From: SH-MAG3 sp035461245
GTDB lineage: Bacteria > Gemmatimonadota > Gemmatimonadetes > Longimicrobiales > RSA9
NCBI GenBank assembly: GCA_035461245.1
Contig: DATHVP010000143.1
Location: 127,191-191,190, forward strand
Length of the DNA stretch: 64,000 nucleotides
Reading direction: 5' to 3'
The notes under the pieces are model-generated. The model did not search any database, was not told the DNA's origin, and saw nothing but the letters and a program-made list of their open reading frames with translations. The position numbers and the translations under genes are program-made. Of the stretch, positions 50,831 through 59,931 are shown piece by piece (within the stretch, counting starts at the first letter, position 1; every line of letters begins with the position of its first letter).

Positions 50831-53383
50831 ATGCAGAACGTGCGACACAGCGGCGTCGTCCGCCGGCCATTGCCGGCGACGGAGGCGCGTGCCCTGCTCC
50901 GGGATCCGGCAGGGCACGACGTGTTCGCGCGTGCAGCACGCCTGGCCGCGCAGGCCCTGCGCTCGCCCATGGCCGTCGTGGCCGCGGCGGAGGGCAGTGA
51001 CCTGGCGCTGGTGGCCAGGGCCGGCGTGCCGGCGCCGTGGTCGCTGGTACAGGACGTCCTGCGCCGCGGTGTGAGCGATACCGCCATCGCCGGCGCGGGC
51101 GAGCCGTTCATCGCCCTCTCCGCCCCTGCCGACGGCCGGCGCCTGACCTTCTGCGGCGTGCCCATCGCCGTGGACGGCACCGTCGTCGCCATCCTCGCCA
51201 CGGGCGACGCCGAGCCGCGCCAGTGGATGGCTGACGACGCAGCCATGCTCCGGGACCTGGCCGCCATGCTGCTGCGGGAACTGGGGCAGGAGGCCGCCGC
51301 GGCTGCCGCGGCGCACCCCCCGGTCGCGGCGCATGGAGCCCCGGCACCGGCGACAGGTCCGGCGCTGTCAGCGGAGCTGCCGACCGCACCCGGGCGCCAT
51401 GAGGTGCGGGACGGCCTCGTCATGCTGGACGGCTCATGGCGCGTGGCCATGCTGAACAGCCGGGCCAGTGAACTCCTGGACCTGGGCGACACCGATCCCG
51501 TCAACCAGGTGCTGTGGGACGTGTGCCCGGCCCTGGCGGGCACGTCATTCCATCGCGAATGCGTCCAGTCCGAACGGGCGCCCAGGGAGGCCGAGGAGGA
51601 GATCGCCTCCCGCGGCGGCTGGGTGGAGATCCGCTCCTGGCCCGCGGACAATGGCGACACCGTCCTGTACGTGCGGGACGTGACGCGCAGGCGGTCCGAG
51701 CAGGACGCCCTGCGTGCGCGCGAGGCGCGCTACCGCCAGCTTTTCGAGGAGTCGGGCTCGGCGCTGTTCGCCATGGACCCGGTTGGCACCCTGCTGGACG
51801 TGAACGAAGCGCTCGTCCAGCTCCTGGGGCGCGCCCGGGAAGACCTGCAGGGGTCCACACTCATGGAACTGGCACTGGACGGAGACGCGGCGGCGGGACT
51901 GCTGGACAGCATCGCCCAGGACGGCGCCGTCACCGACAGGGAGCTGCGGTTCCGGCGCGGCGCCGGCGAGGAGATCGTGGTGGCGGTAAGCGGGCATGCG
52001 CCGGAATTCGCCGATGGCGGCGATTTCCATGGCAGCATGCGCGACGTGACGGAGCAGCGCAGGAACGGGTCTGCCGGCAGCCGCGAGGCCGGCCGCGGCG
52101 AACGCACAGGCCTGGCTAACCGCACCGTCTTCCTGGAGCGGCTGGAAGAGGTGATGCACCAGAGCCGGCGGCGCGCCGGCGACCGGTACGCCGTGCTCTT
52201 CATTGACCTGGACGATTTCAAGGCCATCAACGACGACTACGGTGACCGCGCCGGCGACCGCATCCTCGACGAGGTCGGACGCCGCCTGCAGTCGTGCGTA
52301 CGGGAGGACGACCTCGTCGCCCGCATCGGTGGTGACGAGTTCGGCGTGCTGCTGGACACCATCCAGGGCGGCGTCAGCGTGACGCTGGTCGTGGACCGCA
52401 TCCGCGAGTCGCTGCGCCAGCCCTTTGATGACAACCGCTGCCCCGCCGGCGTCACGGCCAGCATCGGCATTGCCATGAGCGGCGGCGCCCACGAGTCCGC
52501 CGAGGAACTGGTGCGCGACGCTGACACCGCCATGTACCGGGCGAAGCACGCCGGACGCAACGAGTGCGTCGTGTTCGACACGGACCTGCAGGACTCGGCG
52601 CTGCTGCAGCGCCAGCTTGAGGATGACCTGCGCGGCGCCATTGACGCGGGCCAGCTCAGCCTGGTCTACCACCCGGTGCTTGACCTCCGGGCCGGCACCC
52701 TCACCGGCCTGGAGGCGCTGGTCCGGTGGACACATCCCCGGCACGGCGTGCTGCTGCCCGGCGAGTTCATGCCGCTGGCGGAGCAGTCGGAACTGGGCGC
52801 CGACATCGGCTGGTGGGTGCTCCGGGAGGCCTGCCGCCAGATGCAGGAGTGGCAGCTGGCGTTCCCGCGGGGTCTGCCGATGGTGCTGGGGGTCAACGTA
52901 TCCTCGCGGCAGTTCTCGGACCCGGAGCTGCTGGGCAGGCTCAGCGGGATCCTGGACGAGACGGGGCTGCCTGCCGCCCAGCTCCGGCTGGAGATTACCG
53001 AGGCCGTCGTCACCCGGGACCCCGCCCGGGCAGGCACGGTGCTGACCGGCCTCCACGAGCGCGGCGTCCGTGTCTTCATAGACGACTTCGGCACCGGCTA
53101 CAGCTCGCTGCAGCAGCTCCGCAGGTTCCCCGTGTCCGGCCTGAAGATTCACGGCTCCTTCGTGCGGCAGCTCGGCACCAGCGACGCCGGCGCCGAGATG
53201 GTCCAGGCCATCCTCGGCCTTGGCCGGAGCATGGACATCGACACCATTGCCGAGGGCGTCGAGACCCTGGATCAGCTCGACCGACTCCGCGTGATGGGCG
53301 CCCGCTACGCGCAGGGCTTCCTCTTTTCCCGCCCGCTGGACGCCGCAGCCACCCGGGACATGCTGAAGCAGACCCGGGCCTGA
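50831..53383 (+). CDS. GAF/PAS-GGDEF-EAL cyclic-di-GMP turnover protein
   Basis: An 850-residue soluble signalling protein. A GAF-like domain lies at about residues 15-150, then an Ala/Pro linker. Two PAS domains cover about 200-300 and 310-420. The GGDEF domain follows at about 440-590, with intact IGGDEFGVLL, FIDLDDFKAINDDYG and ASIGIA. The EAL domain occupies about 600-845, with intact GLEALVRW, the DDFGTGYSS loop 6 motif and TIAEGVET. Both active sites look complete, so it could make or degrade c-di-GMP depending on the sensed signal. GAGG upstream supports the ATG. It is a lone transcription unit after hrpB. Confidence 0.93.
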   Translation: MQNVRHSGVVRRPLPATEARALLRDPAGHDVFARAARLAAQALRSPMAVVAAAEGSDLALVARAGVPAPWSLVQDVLRRGVSDTAIAGAGEPFIALSAPADGRRLTFCGVPIAVDGTVVAILATGDAEPRQWMADDAAMLRDLAAMLLRELGQEAAAAAAAHPPVAAHGAPAPATGPALSAELPTAPGRHEVRDGLVMLDGSWRVAMLNSRASELLDLGDTDPVNQVLWDVCPALAGTSFHRECVQSERAPREAEEEIASRGGWVEIRSWPADNGDTVLYVRDVTRRRSEQDALRAREARYRQLFEESGSALFAMDPVGTLLDVNEALVQLLGRAREDLQGSTLMELALDGDAAAGLLDSIAQDGAVTDRELRFRRGAGEEIVVAVSGHAPEFADGGDFHGSMRDVTEQRRNGSAGSREAGRGERTGLANRTVFLERLEEVMHQSRRRAGDRYAVLFIDLDDFKAINDDYGDRAGDRILDEVGRRLQSCVREDDLVARIGGDEFGVLLDTIQGGVSVTLVVDRIRESLRQPFDDNRCPAGVTASIGIAMSGGAHESAEELVRDADTAMYRAKHAGRNECVVFDTDLQDSALLQRQLEDDLRGAIDAGQLSLVYHPVLDLRAGTLTGLEALVRWTHPRHGVLLPGEFMPLAEQSELGADIGWWVLREACRQMQEWQLAFPRGLPMVLGVNVSSRQFSDPELLGRLSGILDETGLPAAQLRLEITEAVVTRDPARAGTVLTGLHERGVRVFIDDFGTGYSSLQQLRRFPVSGLKIHGSFVRQLGTSDAGAEMVQAILGLGRSMDIDTIAEGVETLDQLDRLRVMGARYAQGFLFSRPLDAAATRDMLKQTRA

Positions 53384-53432
53384 TCGCCGCCAACCGTACG
53401 AATCTTGCACCTCCGTTGAGCCTGCCCGGCCC

Positions 53433-53454
53433 GCCCGCACACGTGCCCGCGGGC
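53433..53454. terminator. Weak hairpin after the GGDEF-EAL gene
   Basis: GCCCGC (53433-53438) and GCGGGC (53449-53454) can pair across a 10-base loop, 50 bp after the stop. There is no T-run. Confidence 0.3.
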
Positions 53455-53549
53455 TGAGCGTCCCCGCGCCGGCGGGTCACGGTACTTGGCGGGCCGCCGC
53501 CAGCCGCTTACACTGGGAGCCGCAGCAGAGCCGTCAGCGGAAGGAATCC

Positions 53550-54035
53550 ATGTTCGACGATCAGAAGCCCATCCCGCGTCTCGCCCTGAGGATCGGCATT
53601 GCCGGGGCCATCGGCTTTGGCGCGCTCGCCACGGGCATGTTCGCCACCCGCAAGGGCCGGCACCTGGTGAAGGAGGCATGGCAGGGGCGGGCCCGGACCC
53701 GCCTGGAGGACCGGGTGCTGGACACCGTGTGGGACGACCCACGACTGGCCCGGCGCGACATTGACGTCGAGGAAATGGGCCCCGGCCACATCTACCTGTC
53801 CGGCGTGGTGCGCAGCGTGGGCGAACGACGTCGGGCCATCCGGCTGGCGGCATCGGTGAACGGGGTCGAGCAGATCGACGACGCGCTGGAGGTACAGCCG
53901 CGCCCGCCGCAGAAGCCGCCGTCGCTCAGGCCCGGCGCCGCCCTGGACCGGGTCCGCACCGCCCGCAGCACGCAGGCCGTCCGCCGCGCTGCCGACGCCG
54001 ACCGACGCAGGCCCGGGACCCGACCCGACGTCTGA
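53550..54035 (+). CDS. BON-domain membrane protein
   Basis: A 161-residue protein. After a short N terminus, one hydrophobic helix (LRIGIAGAIGFGALATGMFA, about residues 13-32) anchors it. A BON domain follows at about 50-115 (LEDRVLDTVWDDPRLARRDIDVEEMGPGHIYLSGVVRSVGERRRAIRLAASVNGVEQIDDAL). The tail is Arg/Pro-rich and basic. BON domains bind phospholipids or envelope ligands. GGAAGGAA upstream of ATG fits as ribosome binding site. It is followed after 7 bp by the ABC-class ATPase gene. Confidence 0.88.
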   Translation: MFDDQKPIPRLALRIGIAGAIGFGALATGMFATRKGRHLVKEAWQGRARTRLEDRVLDTVWDDPRLARRDIDVEEMGPGHIYLSGVVRSVGERRRAIRLAASVNGVEQIDDALEVQPRPPQKPPSLRPGAALDRVRTARSTQAVRRAADADRRRPGTRPDV

Positions 54036-54042
54036 CGGCACA

Positions 54043-55764
54043 GTGACTTCGGACCATGCACGGCTGGCCGACGCGCTGCGTCGCATTGACGGCCGCGGCT
54101 ACAAGGCCTACAAGGACATCACCGGCGAGTACGAACTCGACGGCTTCCGCCTCCTCCTGGATCACGCCCAGGGCGACCCGTTCGCCGAGGCCAGCCGTCT
54201 GCGGGCGCTGGTGCCGGCGCAGCGTGCGGCGCTGCCCGACTGGGCCCTGACCACCGCGAGCCGGCGCACGGCCACGGCCGACTTCCTGAACCGCACCCTG
54301 CATCGGTCACTCGGGCGCCGGTCCCGCGACCGGGGCTCCGGCAACAGTGGCCAGCTCTCGGTGCTGACGCCTGGCCAGGAGGTGCTGGTACGCACGAGCG
54401 TCAGCGTGGCGGATGACGGCGGGGTGGAGGCCCGGTTCCGGGCGGGGCTGCCGGCCCGGGGCCGCACCGTTCTCGGCCGGGAGGCGGAGCGGATGCTGCT
54501 GGAGGACGTGCCGGCCGCCGTGGCCGACGGCCTGTTCATGGCATCGCTGGACGAGGCGGCGCTCCGTCGCCACGTGGAGACGGTGGAGGACGCGCAGGCG
54601 TTGCGCGCTGCGCTGGCGGAGCGGGGCCTGGTGGCGTTCGTCGGTGATGGCGCGCACCTGCCCCGGGCCAGCGGTATCGACGACCGGCCCATGGACGACG
54701 AGGGCGTCGTGCCGTTCCAGGCGCCGCCGTCGCTGGCGGTGACGCTGAAGGCACCCAACGCCGGCGACGTTACCGGCATGGGCATCCCGGCAGGTGTCAC
54801 CCTCATCGTGGGCGGCGGGTTCCATGGCAAGTCCACGCTGCTGCGGGCACTGGAGCGCGGCGTGTACGACCACGTCCCCGGCGATGGCCGGGAACGGGTG
54901 GTCACGGATGCCACGGCCGTGAAGGTGCGCGCCGAGGACGGCCGCAGCGTGGCAGGCACCGACATCAGCAACTTCATCGGCCGCATCCCCGGCGGCGGCG
55001 ATACGCGCTTCTTCGAGACGGCGAACGCGTCGGGCTCCACGTCGCAGGCGGCGGCCATTGTCGAGGCGCTGGAGGTCGGCGCCGGCGTGCTGCTGCTGGA
55101 CGAGGACACCTCGGCGACGAACTTCATGATCCGGGACGCGCGCATGCAGGCCCTCATTGCAGACGAGCACGAGCCCATCACGCCGTTCATTGACCGGGCC
55201 CGGCAACTGGCCGATGAGCACGGCGTATCCTCGGTGCTGGTGGTAGGCGGTTCCGGCGACTACTTCGACGTGGCCGACGTCGTCATCGCCATGAGGGACT
55301 ACCGCCCGGGCGAGGTGACGGCGGACGCCCGTCGCATTGCACGGGAACAGCCCACACGGCGCAGCGCGGAGGGCGGCGCCTGGCGGATCATCGGGCAGCG
55401 GGTCCCTGAGCCGGCGTCCATTGACCCGAGCCGCGGCAGGCGAGACGTGGACATCAAGGCGCGGACGGAGGAGCGTGTCATGTTCGGCGGCGCGGAGGTG
55501 GAACTCAGCGCCGTCGAGCAACTTGTTGAGGCCGCCCAGGCACGGGCCATCGCCGGTGCCATCGCGGCCCAGCGCGGCGTGGCCATGGACGGCAGGCACA
55601 CCCTGCGTGAGGCCGCTGAGGCGGTCATGGCCGTGCTGGAGACGGACGGGCTCGACGCCTTTCAGCCGCACCCCGCCGGTGAGCTGGCGGAGTTCCGTAT
55701 CTTCGAGTGGGTGGCCTTCCTCAACCGGCTCCGGGGCTTCCGGACGAACCGGTCGGGCGCGTGA
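54043..55764 (+). CDS. ABC-class ATPase of the PF09818 type
   Basis: A 573-residue cytoplasmic protein from a GTG start. The N-terminal domain starts ADALRRIDGRGYKAYKDITGEYEL, diagnostic of this family, and includes FLNRTLHRSLGRRSR. The ATPase core has Walker A VGGGFHGKSTLLRALERGVYDHVPGDGRE, FIGRIPGGGDTRFFETANASGSTSQAAAIVEALEVGAGVLLLDEDTSATNFMIRD (signature and Walker B) and VVGGSGDYFDVADVVI. Bacterial members are uncharacterised, while a trypanosome homologue binds RNA. The stop overlaps the GTG of the Smr gene (GTGA), so the two are translationally coupled. Link to nucleic acids is inferred. Confidence 0.9.
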   Translation: MTSDHARLADALRRIDGRGYKAYKDITGEYELDGFRLLLDHAQGDPFAEASRLRALVPAQRAALPDWALTTASRRTATADFLNRTLHRSLGRRSRDRGSGNSGQLSVLTPGQEVLVRTSVSVADDGGVEARFRAGLPARGRTVLGREAERMLLEDVPAAVADGLFMASLDEAALRRHVETVEDAQALRAALAERGLVAFVGDGAHLPRASGIDDRPMDDEGVVPFQAPPSLAVTLKAPNAGDVTGMGIPAGVTLIVGGGFHGKSTLLRALERGVYDHVPGDGRERVVTDATAVKVRAEDGRSVAGTDISNFIGRIPGGGDTRFFETANASGSTSQAAAIVEALEVGAGVLLLDEDTSATNFMIRDARMQALIADEHEPITPFIDRARQLADEHGVSSVLVVGGSGDYFDVADVVIAMRDYRPGEVTADARRIAREQPTRRSAEGGAWRIIGQRVPEPASIDPSRGRRDVDIKARTEERVMFGGAEVELSAVEQLVEAAQARAIAGAIAAQRGVAMDGRHTLREAAEAVMAVLETDGLDAFQPHPAGELAEFRIFEWVAFLNRLRGFRTNRSGA

Positions 55765-56075
55765 CGGACCCGGGCCGGCACATGACGGACCGCAACCCGT
55801 TCGAGCCACTGGACGGTCCGGTCGCCGACAGCATGGATCTCCACGGCATGACCGGCGTGGAGGCCACCGACGCCGCCCGGGCCTTCATCCTCCGGGCACG
55901 TCGGCGGTCGCCGGGCGGGCTCGTCCACATCATTACCGGCAGGGGCCGCGGCTCACCTGGCAGGCCGGTCCTGAAGACGAGGATACGCACACTGCTCCGG
56001 TCAGGCGTCCTGCCCGTGGAGGACTGGGGTGAGGACCTGACGGGCGGCGGATTCCTTGTGCGTCTGAGCAATTAA
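55761..56075 (+). CDS. Smr-domain protein
   Basis: A 104-residue protein consisting of an Smr domain: DLHGMTGVEATDAARAFILRA at about residues 28-48 (the DLHG motif) and HIITGRGRGSPGRPVLKTRIRTLL at about 60-85 (the TGxG/H motif). Smr domains bind or cut nucleic acids, for example MutS2-associated nuclease and ribosome-rescue factors. Start GTG 55761 overlaps the upstream stop; ATG 55782 is an alternative. Coupling to the ABC-class ATPase mirrors the ATPase-plus-Smr layout of MutS2, here as two chains. Confidence 0.9.
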   Translation: MTDPGRHMTDRNPFEPLDGPVADSMDLHGMTGVEATDAARAFILRARRRSPGGLVHIITGRGRGSPGRPVLKTRIRTLLRSGVLPVEDWGEDLTGGGFLVRLSN

Positions 56076-56091
56076 TCGCGGAACATCAGCC

Positions 56092-56189
56092 GGACTCCCC
56101 CGAAATCGTCGATCCCGGGAGGACGTGGATCGGGTGCAGGAGTTGCATTGAGTTCCCGCACTATGAGCGCAACCAGGTCGGGGGAGTCC
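56092..56189 (+). promoter_or_regulatory. 12-bp inverted repeat whose right arm covers the kinase ribosome binding site
   Basis: GGACTCCCCCGA (56092-56103) and TCGGGGGAGTCC (56178-56189) are perfect inverse copies 74 bp apart. The right arm contains GGGGAG, the best Shine-Dalgarno for ATG 56193. If both arms are transcribed, the fold would hide this site. Confidence 0.45.
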
Positions 56190-56192
56190 CAT

Positions 56193-57911
56193 ATGAAGTC
56201 TGGCCCGGAAGGGGACGGGCACGGCGAGGACGTGGCATCGAAGGTCTTCATTGCCGGCGGCGAGATGGGCCGCCTGTGCAGGGAAAAGGACTGGTCGGGC
56301 ACGAGTCTCGGACCCGTGGAGCAGTGGCCGCAGAGCCTGCGCACCGCCGCCGGCATGAGCGTGGCCCAGGGTATCCCCCGCAACCTGTGCTGGGGCCCGG
56401 ACCTGCTGCAGATCTACAATGATGCGTACCGCGAGATCCTGGCCGACAAGCACCCCGAGAGTCTGGGCCGGTCGGTGCTGTGCAGCTGGGCCGAGATCCG
56501 AGACGAGATCGAGCCGCTGTTCGAGCGTGTGCTCCAGGGCGAGACCGTCTACTTCGAGGACCTGCTGCTGCGCGTCGAGAGGAACGGGCGGCTGGAGGAC
56601 GCGTACTTCACATTCTCGTACAGCCCGGTACCGACGGAGACGGGCGACGTCGGCGGCGTCCTCATCAACGCCCTGGAAACGACCCAGCAGGTCCGCGCCA
56701 GGGCCGTGCACGCGGAGAGGGACCGGCTCCTCGAGGCCCTCGACCTGGAACGGGCCCGGCTGGAGTACGTGTTCCAGCAGGCGCCGTCCTTCCTGGCCGT
56801 GCTGCGGGGCCCGGACCACGTGTTCGAACTGGCGAACGACGCATACTACCAGCTCATCGGCGAACGGGACCTGATCGGCCGGCCCATCCGGGAGGCACTG
56901 CCCGAGGTGATGGACCAGGGATTCGCCGACCTGCTCGATTCCGTCCGCGAGAGCGGGGAGCCGTTCATCGGACGGGAGGTGTCGGTGCTGCTGGCAGTAG
57001 AGCCGGGCGAGCCGCCGCAGGAGCGGTTCGTCGACTTCGTGTACCTGCCCATCCTGGAGCCTGACGGCAGCCGATCGGGCGTCATTGCCCACGGCTACGA
57101 TGTGACGGAGCAGGTCCATGCCCGGCGACAGGTAGAGCAGCTGCTGCAGGAAAGTGAACAGGCCCGGCGGGACGCCGAGGCCGCCCGGGCCGAGGCGGAG
57201 GCCGCGAACCGCGCCAAGTCGGACTTCCTGGCGTCCATGAGCCACGAGCTGCGGACACCCCTGAACGCCATCGGCGGCTACGCGGACCTGATTGACATGG
57301 AGATCCACGGCCCGGTCACGGATGAACAGCGGGCGGCGTTGCAGCGCATCGCCATGAACCAGCGGCACCTGCTCACCCTCATCAACGATATCCTGTCCTT
57401 CGCCAAGCTCGAGGCCGGCCGGGTGGAGTTCGAGATCCGCCCGCTCCAGGCGGCAGCGCTGCTGGACAGTGTCGAGCCGCTGGTCGCGCCGCTGGCGAAC
57501 AGCCAGGACATCGCGTACTCCGTGACGGCCTGTGACCCTGCGCTCTGGCTTCATGGCGACGAGGAGCGGGTCCGTCAGATCCTGCTCAACCTGGTGACCA
57601 ACGCCATCAAGTTCACGCCTGCTGGTGGGTTCGTGGCGCTGACCTGCACCGGCGATGGCGAAAGGATCCACATTCACGTGCAGGACAACGGCGTCGGCAT
57701 TGCCGAGGACAAGCAGGACCGGATCTTCGATCCGTTCACCCAGGCCGACCGCCGGCTGGATCACCCCCAGGCCGGTGTGGGGCTGGGCCTCGCCATCAGC
57801 CGCGACCTGGCCCGGGGCATGGGCGGCGACCTGGGCGTGGTGAGCAAGCCAGCCGCCGGGTCCACCTTCACCCTCACCCTGCCGGCCTGCGCCGATCCCG
57901 CCCAGGCGTGA
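56193..57911 (+). CDS. Double-PAS sensor histidine kinase
   Basis: A 572-residue soluble kinase. The N-terminal PAS-like domain has FIAGGEMGRLCREKDWSGTSLGPVEQWPQSLRTA and YNDAYREILADKHPESLG, a type common in GAF/PAS kinases of environmental bacteria. A second PAS covers about residues 180-310. A coiled region (EQARRDAEAARAEAEAANRAKSDFL) leads to HisKA with SHELRTPLNAIGGYADLI (about residue 350) and HATPase_c (LVTNAIKFTPAG, DNGVGIAEDKQDRIFDPF, GVGLGLAISRDLA). ATG 56193 has GGGGAG seven bases upstream. An in-frame TTG at 56148 with AGGAG five bases upstream and an ATG at 56163 are alternatives. Its core closely resembles the kinase at 34321-35445. Confidence 0.92.
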   Translation: MKSGPEGDGHGEDVASKVFIAGGEMGRLCREKDWSGTSLGPVEQWPQSLRTAAGMSVAQGIPRNLCWGPDLLQIYNDAYREILADKHPESLGRSVLCSWAEIRDEIEPLFERVLQGETVYFEDLLLRVERNGRLEDAYFTFSYSPVPTETGDVGGVLINALETTQQVRARAVHAERDRLLEALDLERARLEYVFQQAPSFLAVLRGPDHVFELANDAYYQLIGERDLIGRPIREALPEVMDQGFADLLDSVRESGEPFIGREVSVLLAVEPGEPPQERFVDFVYLPILEPDGSRSGVIAHGYDVTEQVHARRQVEQLLQESEQARRDAEAARAEAEAANRAKSDFLASMSHELRTPLNAIGGYADLIDMEIHGPVTDEQRAALQRIAMNQRHLLTLINDILSFAKLEAGRVEFEIRPLQAAALLDSVEPLVAPLANSQDIAYSVTACDPALWLHGDEERVRQILLNLVTNAIKFTPAGGFVALTCTGDGERIHIHVQDNGVGIAEDKQDRIFDPFTQADRRLDHPQAGVGLGLAISRDLARGMGGDLGVVSKPAAGSTFTLTLPACADPAQA

Positions 57912-58111
57912 GGTTGCCGCTGGATTCCGGTGCCCATGCCGGTCAAGAGTATGGCTTTACCTGCGCCGCCGCTGCATTGTAGGTGGCAGTCACGTAAAAC
58001 GCGCGGCCGCAGGAGCAACCTGGCCGCCTGATCCAGAGACAACCAGCAGACCAGGTCGGGCCATCCGTGAGGGCGGCCCCATGCCGGGCAGGCGCCCGAC
58101 GGGAAAGCGTC

Positions 58112-59296
58112 ATGACAGGTATCACCGGATCCGACATCCGGAGCAGGGCCGCGTCCCTGATGGCCGCGGCGACACTGCTCGTATCCTTCGCCGGGTGTGC
58201 TGATGGCAGCGACGACGCGTGGGATGGCACCATCACTACCCTGCCGAGCGGCGCGCGCCTGGTTCAGAACCCGGCCACGGGCGTCTGGCGCAGTGGTGAA
58301 GCCTGGCGGGTGGAGGAGGAGCTCCGCATCGGTTCGTCGGTGGGCGATGGCCCCGACGTCTTCAGCGTCGTGTTCGCGCTGGATAGCGACGATGCCGGGA
58401 ACATCTACGCCTTTGACACCATGTCCCGGGAGCTGCGCGTGTTCGGGCACGATGGCACGCACCTGCGCAGCTACGGCAGGCAGGGCGGCGGCCCAGGCGA
58501 GTTCGAGGCGGTGATTGGCCTGCGCGTGCGCGAGGCCGGCGAGACCTGGATCGTGGACATGCAGAATGCGCGGTACACGGTGCTCCGGGCTGACAGCGTG
58601 GCCGTCCATCCGCGGCCCGCGGGGATGTATCGTCCGCCCTGGATCGGCGGGTTCACGGCGGACGGCGTGTTCCACGACGTCGCAGCCATCCGTGACGGCG
58701 AGGTGCTGATCCGGGTGGCGCCGGATGGCACGGTGCAGGACAGCGTGTGGCTGCCGTTCCCGGACCTGCCCCAGCCGCGACGGGGCAGCATCACGTTCGA
58801 CCTGCCCTTCGGACCGCAGCACCTCCGGGCGTTCGACCCGACGGGCGCCGTTTGGACGGCGACCTCCCATGAGTACCGGCTGCACCGGGTGACCCTGGCG
58901 GGCGACACCATCCTGACCGTCACCCATCCGCAGACGCCGCGACCGCTGGCGCCGGAAGCACGGGACTCGGTCACGCGCTACGCGCGCATGCTGGAGAACG
59001 AGGTGCGGCTGACGGTGTCGTCCGACATGATCCCACGGGAAGCCCCCGTCCTGCAGTGGCTGGCGGTTGACGACAGGGGTTATCTTTGGGTGGGCCTTGC
59101 CGGTGCCGAGGACGAACCCACGCAGGCCGACATCTACGACGGCGATGGCCGGTACCTGGGCCGGCTGGTACTGCCCTTCACGTCCATGCAGGCGTTGCCG
59201 CCGCGCTTCCGGAACGGCCGGCTCTACACCATGACCGAGGATGCACTGGGCTCGCCGGTCATCATGCGTGCACGCATTGACGGGCGCCGCGACTGA
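58112..59296 (+). CDS. Lipoprotein with six-bladed beta-propeller (NHL-like)
   Basis: A 394-residue protein. A signal peptide with twin positive charges ends in the lipobox SFAGC at about residue 31. The mature part has repeated beta motifs of the NHL/6-bladed propeller type (DDAGNIYAFDTMSRELRVFGHDGTHLRSYGRQGGGPGEFE is the clearest blade, then DDRGYLWVGLAG and DGDGRYLGRLVLP). The blade GRQGGGPGEF is typical of secreted 6-bladed propeller proteins in Bacteroidota and Gemmatimonadota. No catalytic residues are evident, so it is probably a surface binding protein. It is not coupled to its neighbours; the 200 bp upstream shows no clear promoter. Confidence 0.82.
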   Translation: MTGITGSDIRSRAASLMAAATLLVSFAGCADGSDDAWDGTITTLPSGARLVQNPATGVWRSGEAWRVEEELRIGSSVGDGPDVFSVVFALDSDDAGNIYAFDTMSRELRVFGHDGTHLRSYGRQGGGPGEFEAVIGLRVREAGETWIVDMQNARYTVLRADSVAVHPRPAGMYRPPWIGGFTADGVFHDVAAIRDGEVLIRVAPDGTVQDSVWLPFPDLPQPRRGSITFDLPFGPQHLRAFDPTGAVWTATSHEYRLHRVTLAGDTILTVTHPQTPRPLAPEARDSVTRYARMLENEVRLTVSSDMIPREAPVLQWLAVDDRGYLWVGLAGAEDEPTQADIYDGDGRYLGRLVLPFTSMQALPPRFRNGRLYTMTEDALGSPVIMRARIDGRRD

Positions 59297-59364
59297 TGCG
59301 GCGACCGAACCACCAGCCGCAGCCGGCCGGAGCGGCGGCCGGTACCTGAACGCGGAGAACGGGC

Positions 59365-59931
59365 ATGGAGTCGGTCTTCGTATGGTGCATGGGGCTCGGC
59401 GCTGTCGTGCTGGCCGGGCAGATCGTCCTCACCCTCGTCGGCTTCGGCGAGGGCGGGCCGGACCTCGTGGACGACGTGGATGGTGCGTCCGGCGCACTGA
59501 ACCTTCTGTCGGTGCGGTCGCTGTCGGCCGGGGCCGTGGTGTTCGGCGCTGCCGGCCTGCTCCTGCTGGGGCGGCTGCCCGGGGCGCTGGCCTGGAGCGC
59601 CGGCCTGCTGGCGCTGGGGCCGGCCGTCGGCGCCGCCTGGATCACGGCGTACCTCACACGCCTGATGCACCGCGCCGAGACATCCGGCAACCTGCGCCTG
59701 GACGGCGCGGTGGGACAGATCGGCACCGTCTACCTGCGGGTGCCGCCGGCGGGCGAAGGCACCGGCATCGTCCAGTTCACGCTGCAGGGCCGGACCGTGG
59801 AACTTTCCGCACGGACGAATGACGCCGAGGCCCTTGCCACCGGCGCCAACGTCCTCGTCATCTCGGTGGATCCCGAGGATGGGACCGCCGACGTCATCGC
59901 TACCACCAACATCGAAGGGCTCGAACCATGA
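59365..59931 (+). CDS. NfeD-like membrane protein
   Basis: A 188-residue protein with an N-terminal helix (residues about 5-25), then two further TM helices (AGAVVFGAAGLLLLGRLPGALAWSAGLLALGPAVGAAWI). A soluble C-terminal OB-fold like that of NfeD/YuaF follows (GAVGQIGTVYLRVPPAGEGTGIVQFTLQGRTVELSART). NfeD-type proteins partner with flotillins in membrane microdomains. Its stop overlaps the flotillin ATG by 4 bp, supporting such a pair. GGAGAACGGG precedes the ATG. Confidence 0.85.
   Translation: MESVFVWCMGLGAVVLAGQIVLTLVGFGEGGPDLVDDVDGASGALNLLSVRSLSAGAVVFGAAGLLLLGRLPGALAWSAGLLALGPAVGAAWITAYLTRLMHRAETSGNLRLDGAVGQIGTVYLRVPPAGEGTGIVQFTLQGRTVELSARTNDAEALATGANVLVISVDPEDGTADVIATTNIEGLEP

Noticed and set aside
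56072..56383. Minus-strand 103-codon frame under the kinase start
   Set aside because: It lies mostly antisense to conserved PAS codons, begins inside the kinase gene and shows no family features.
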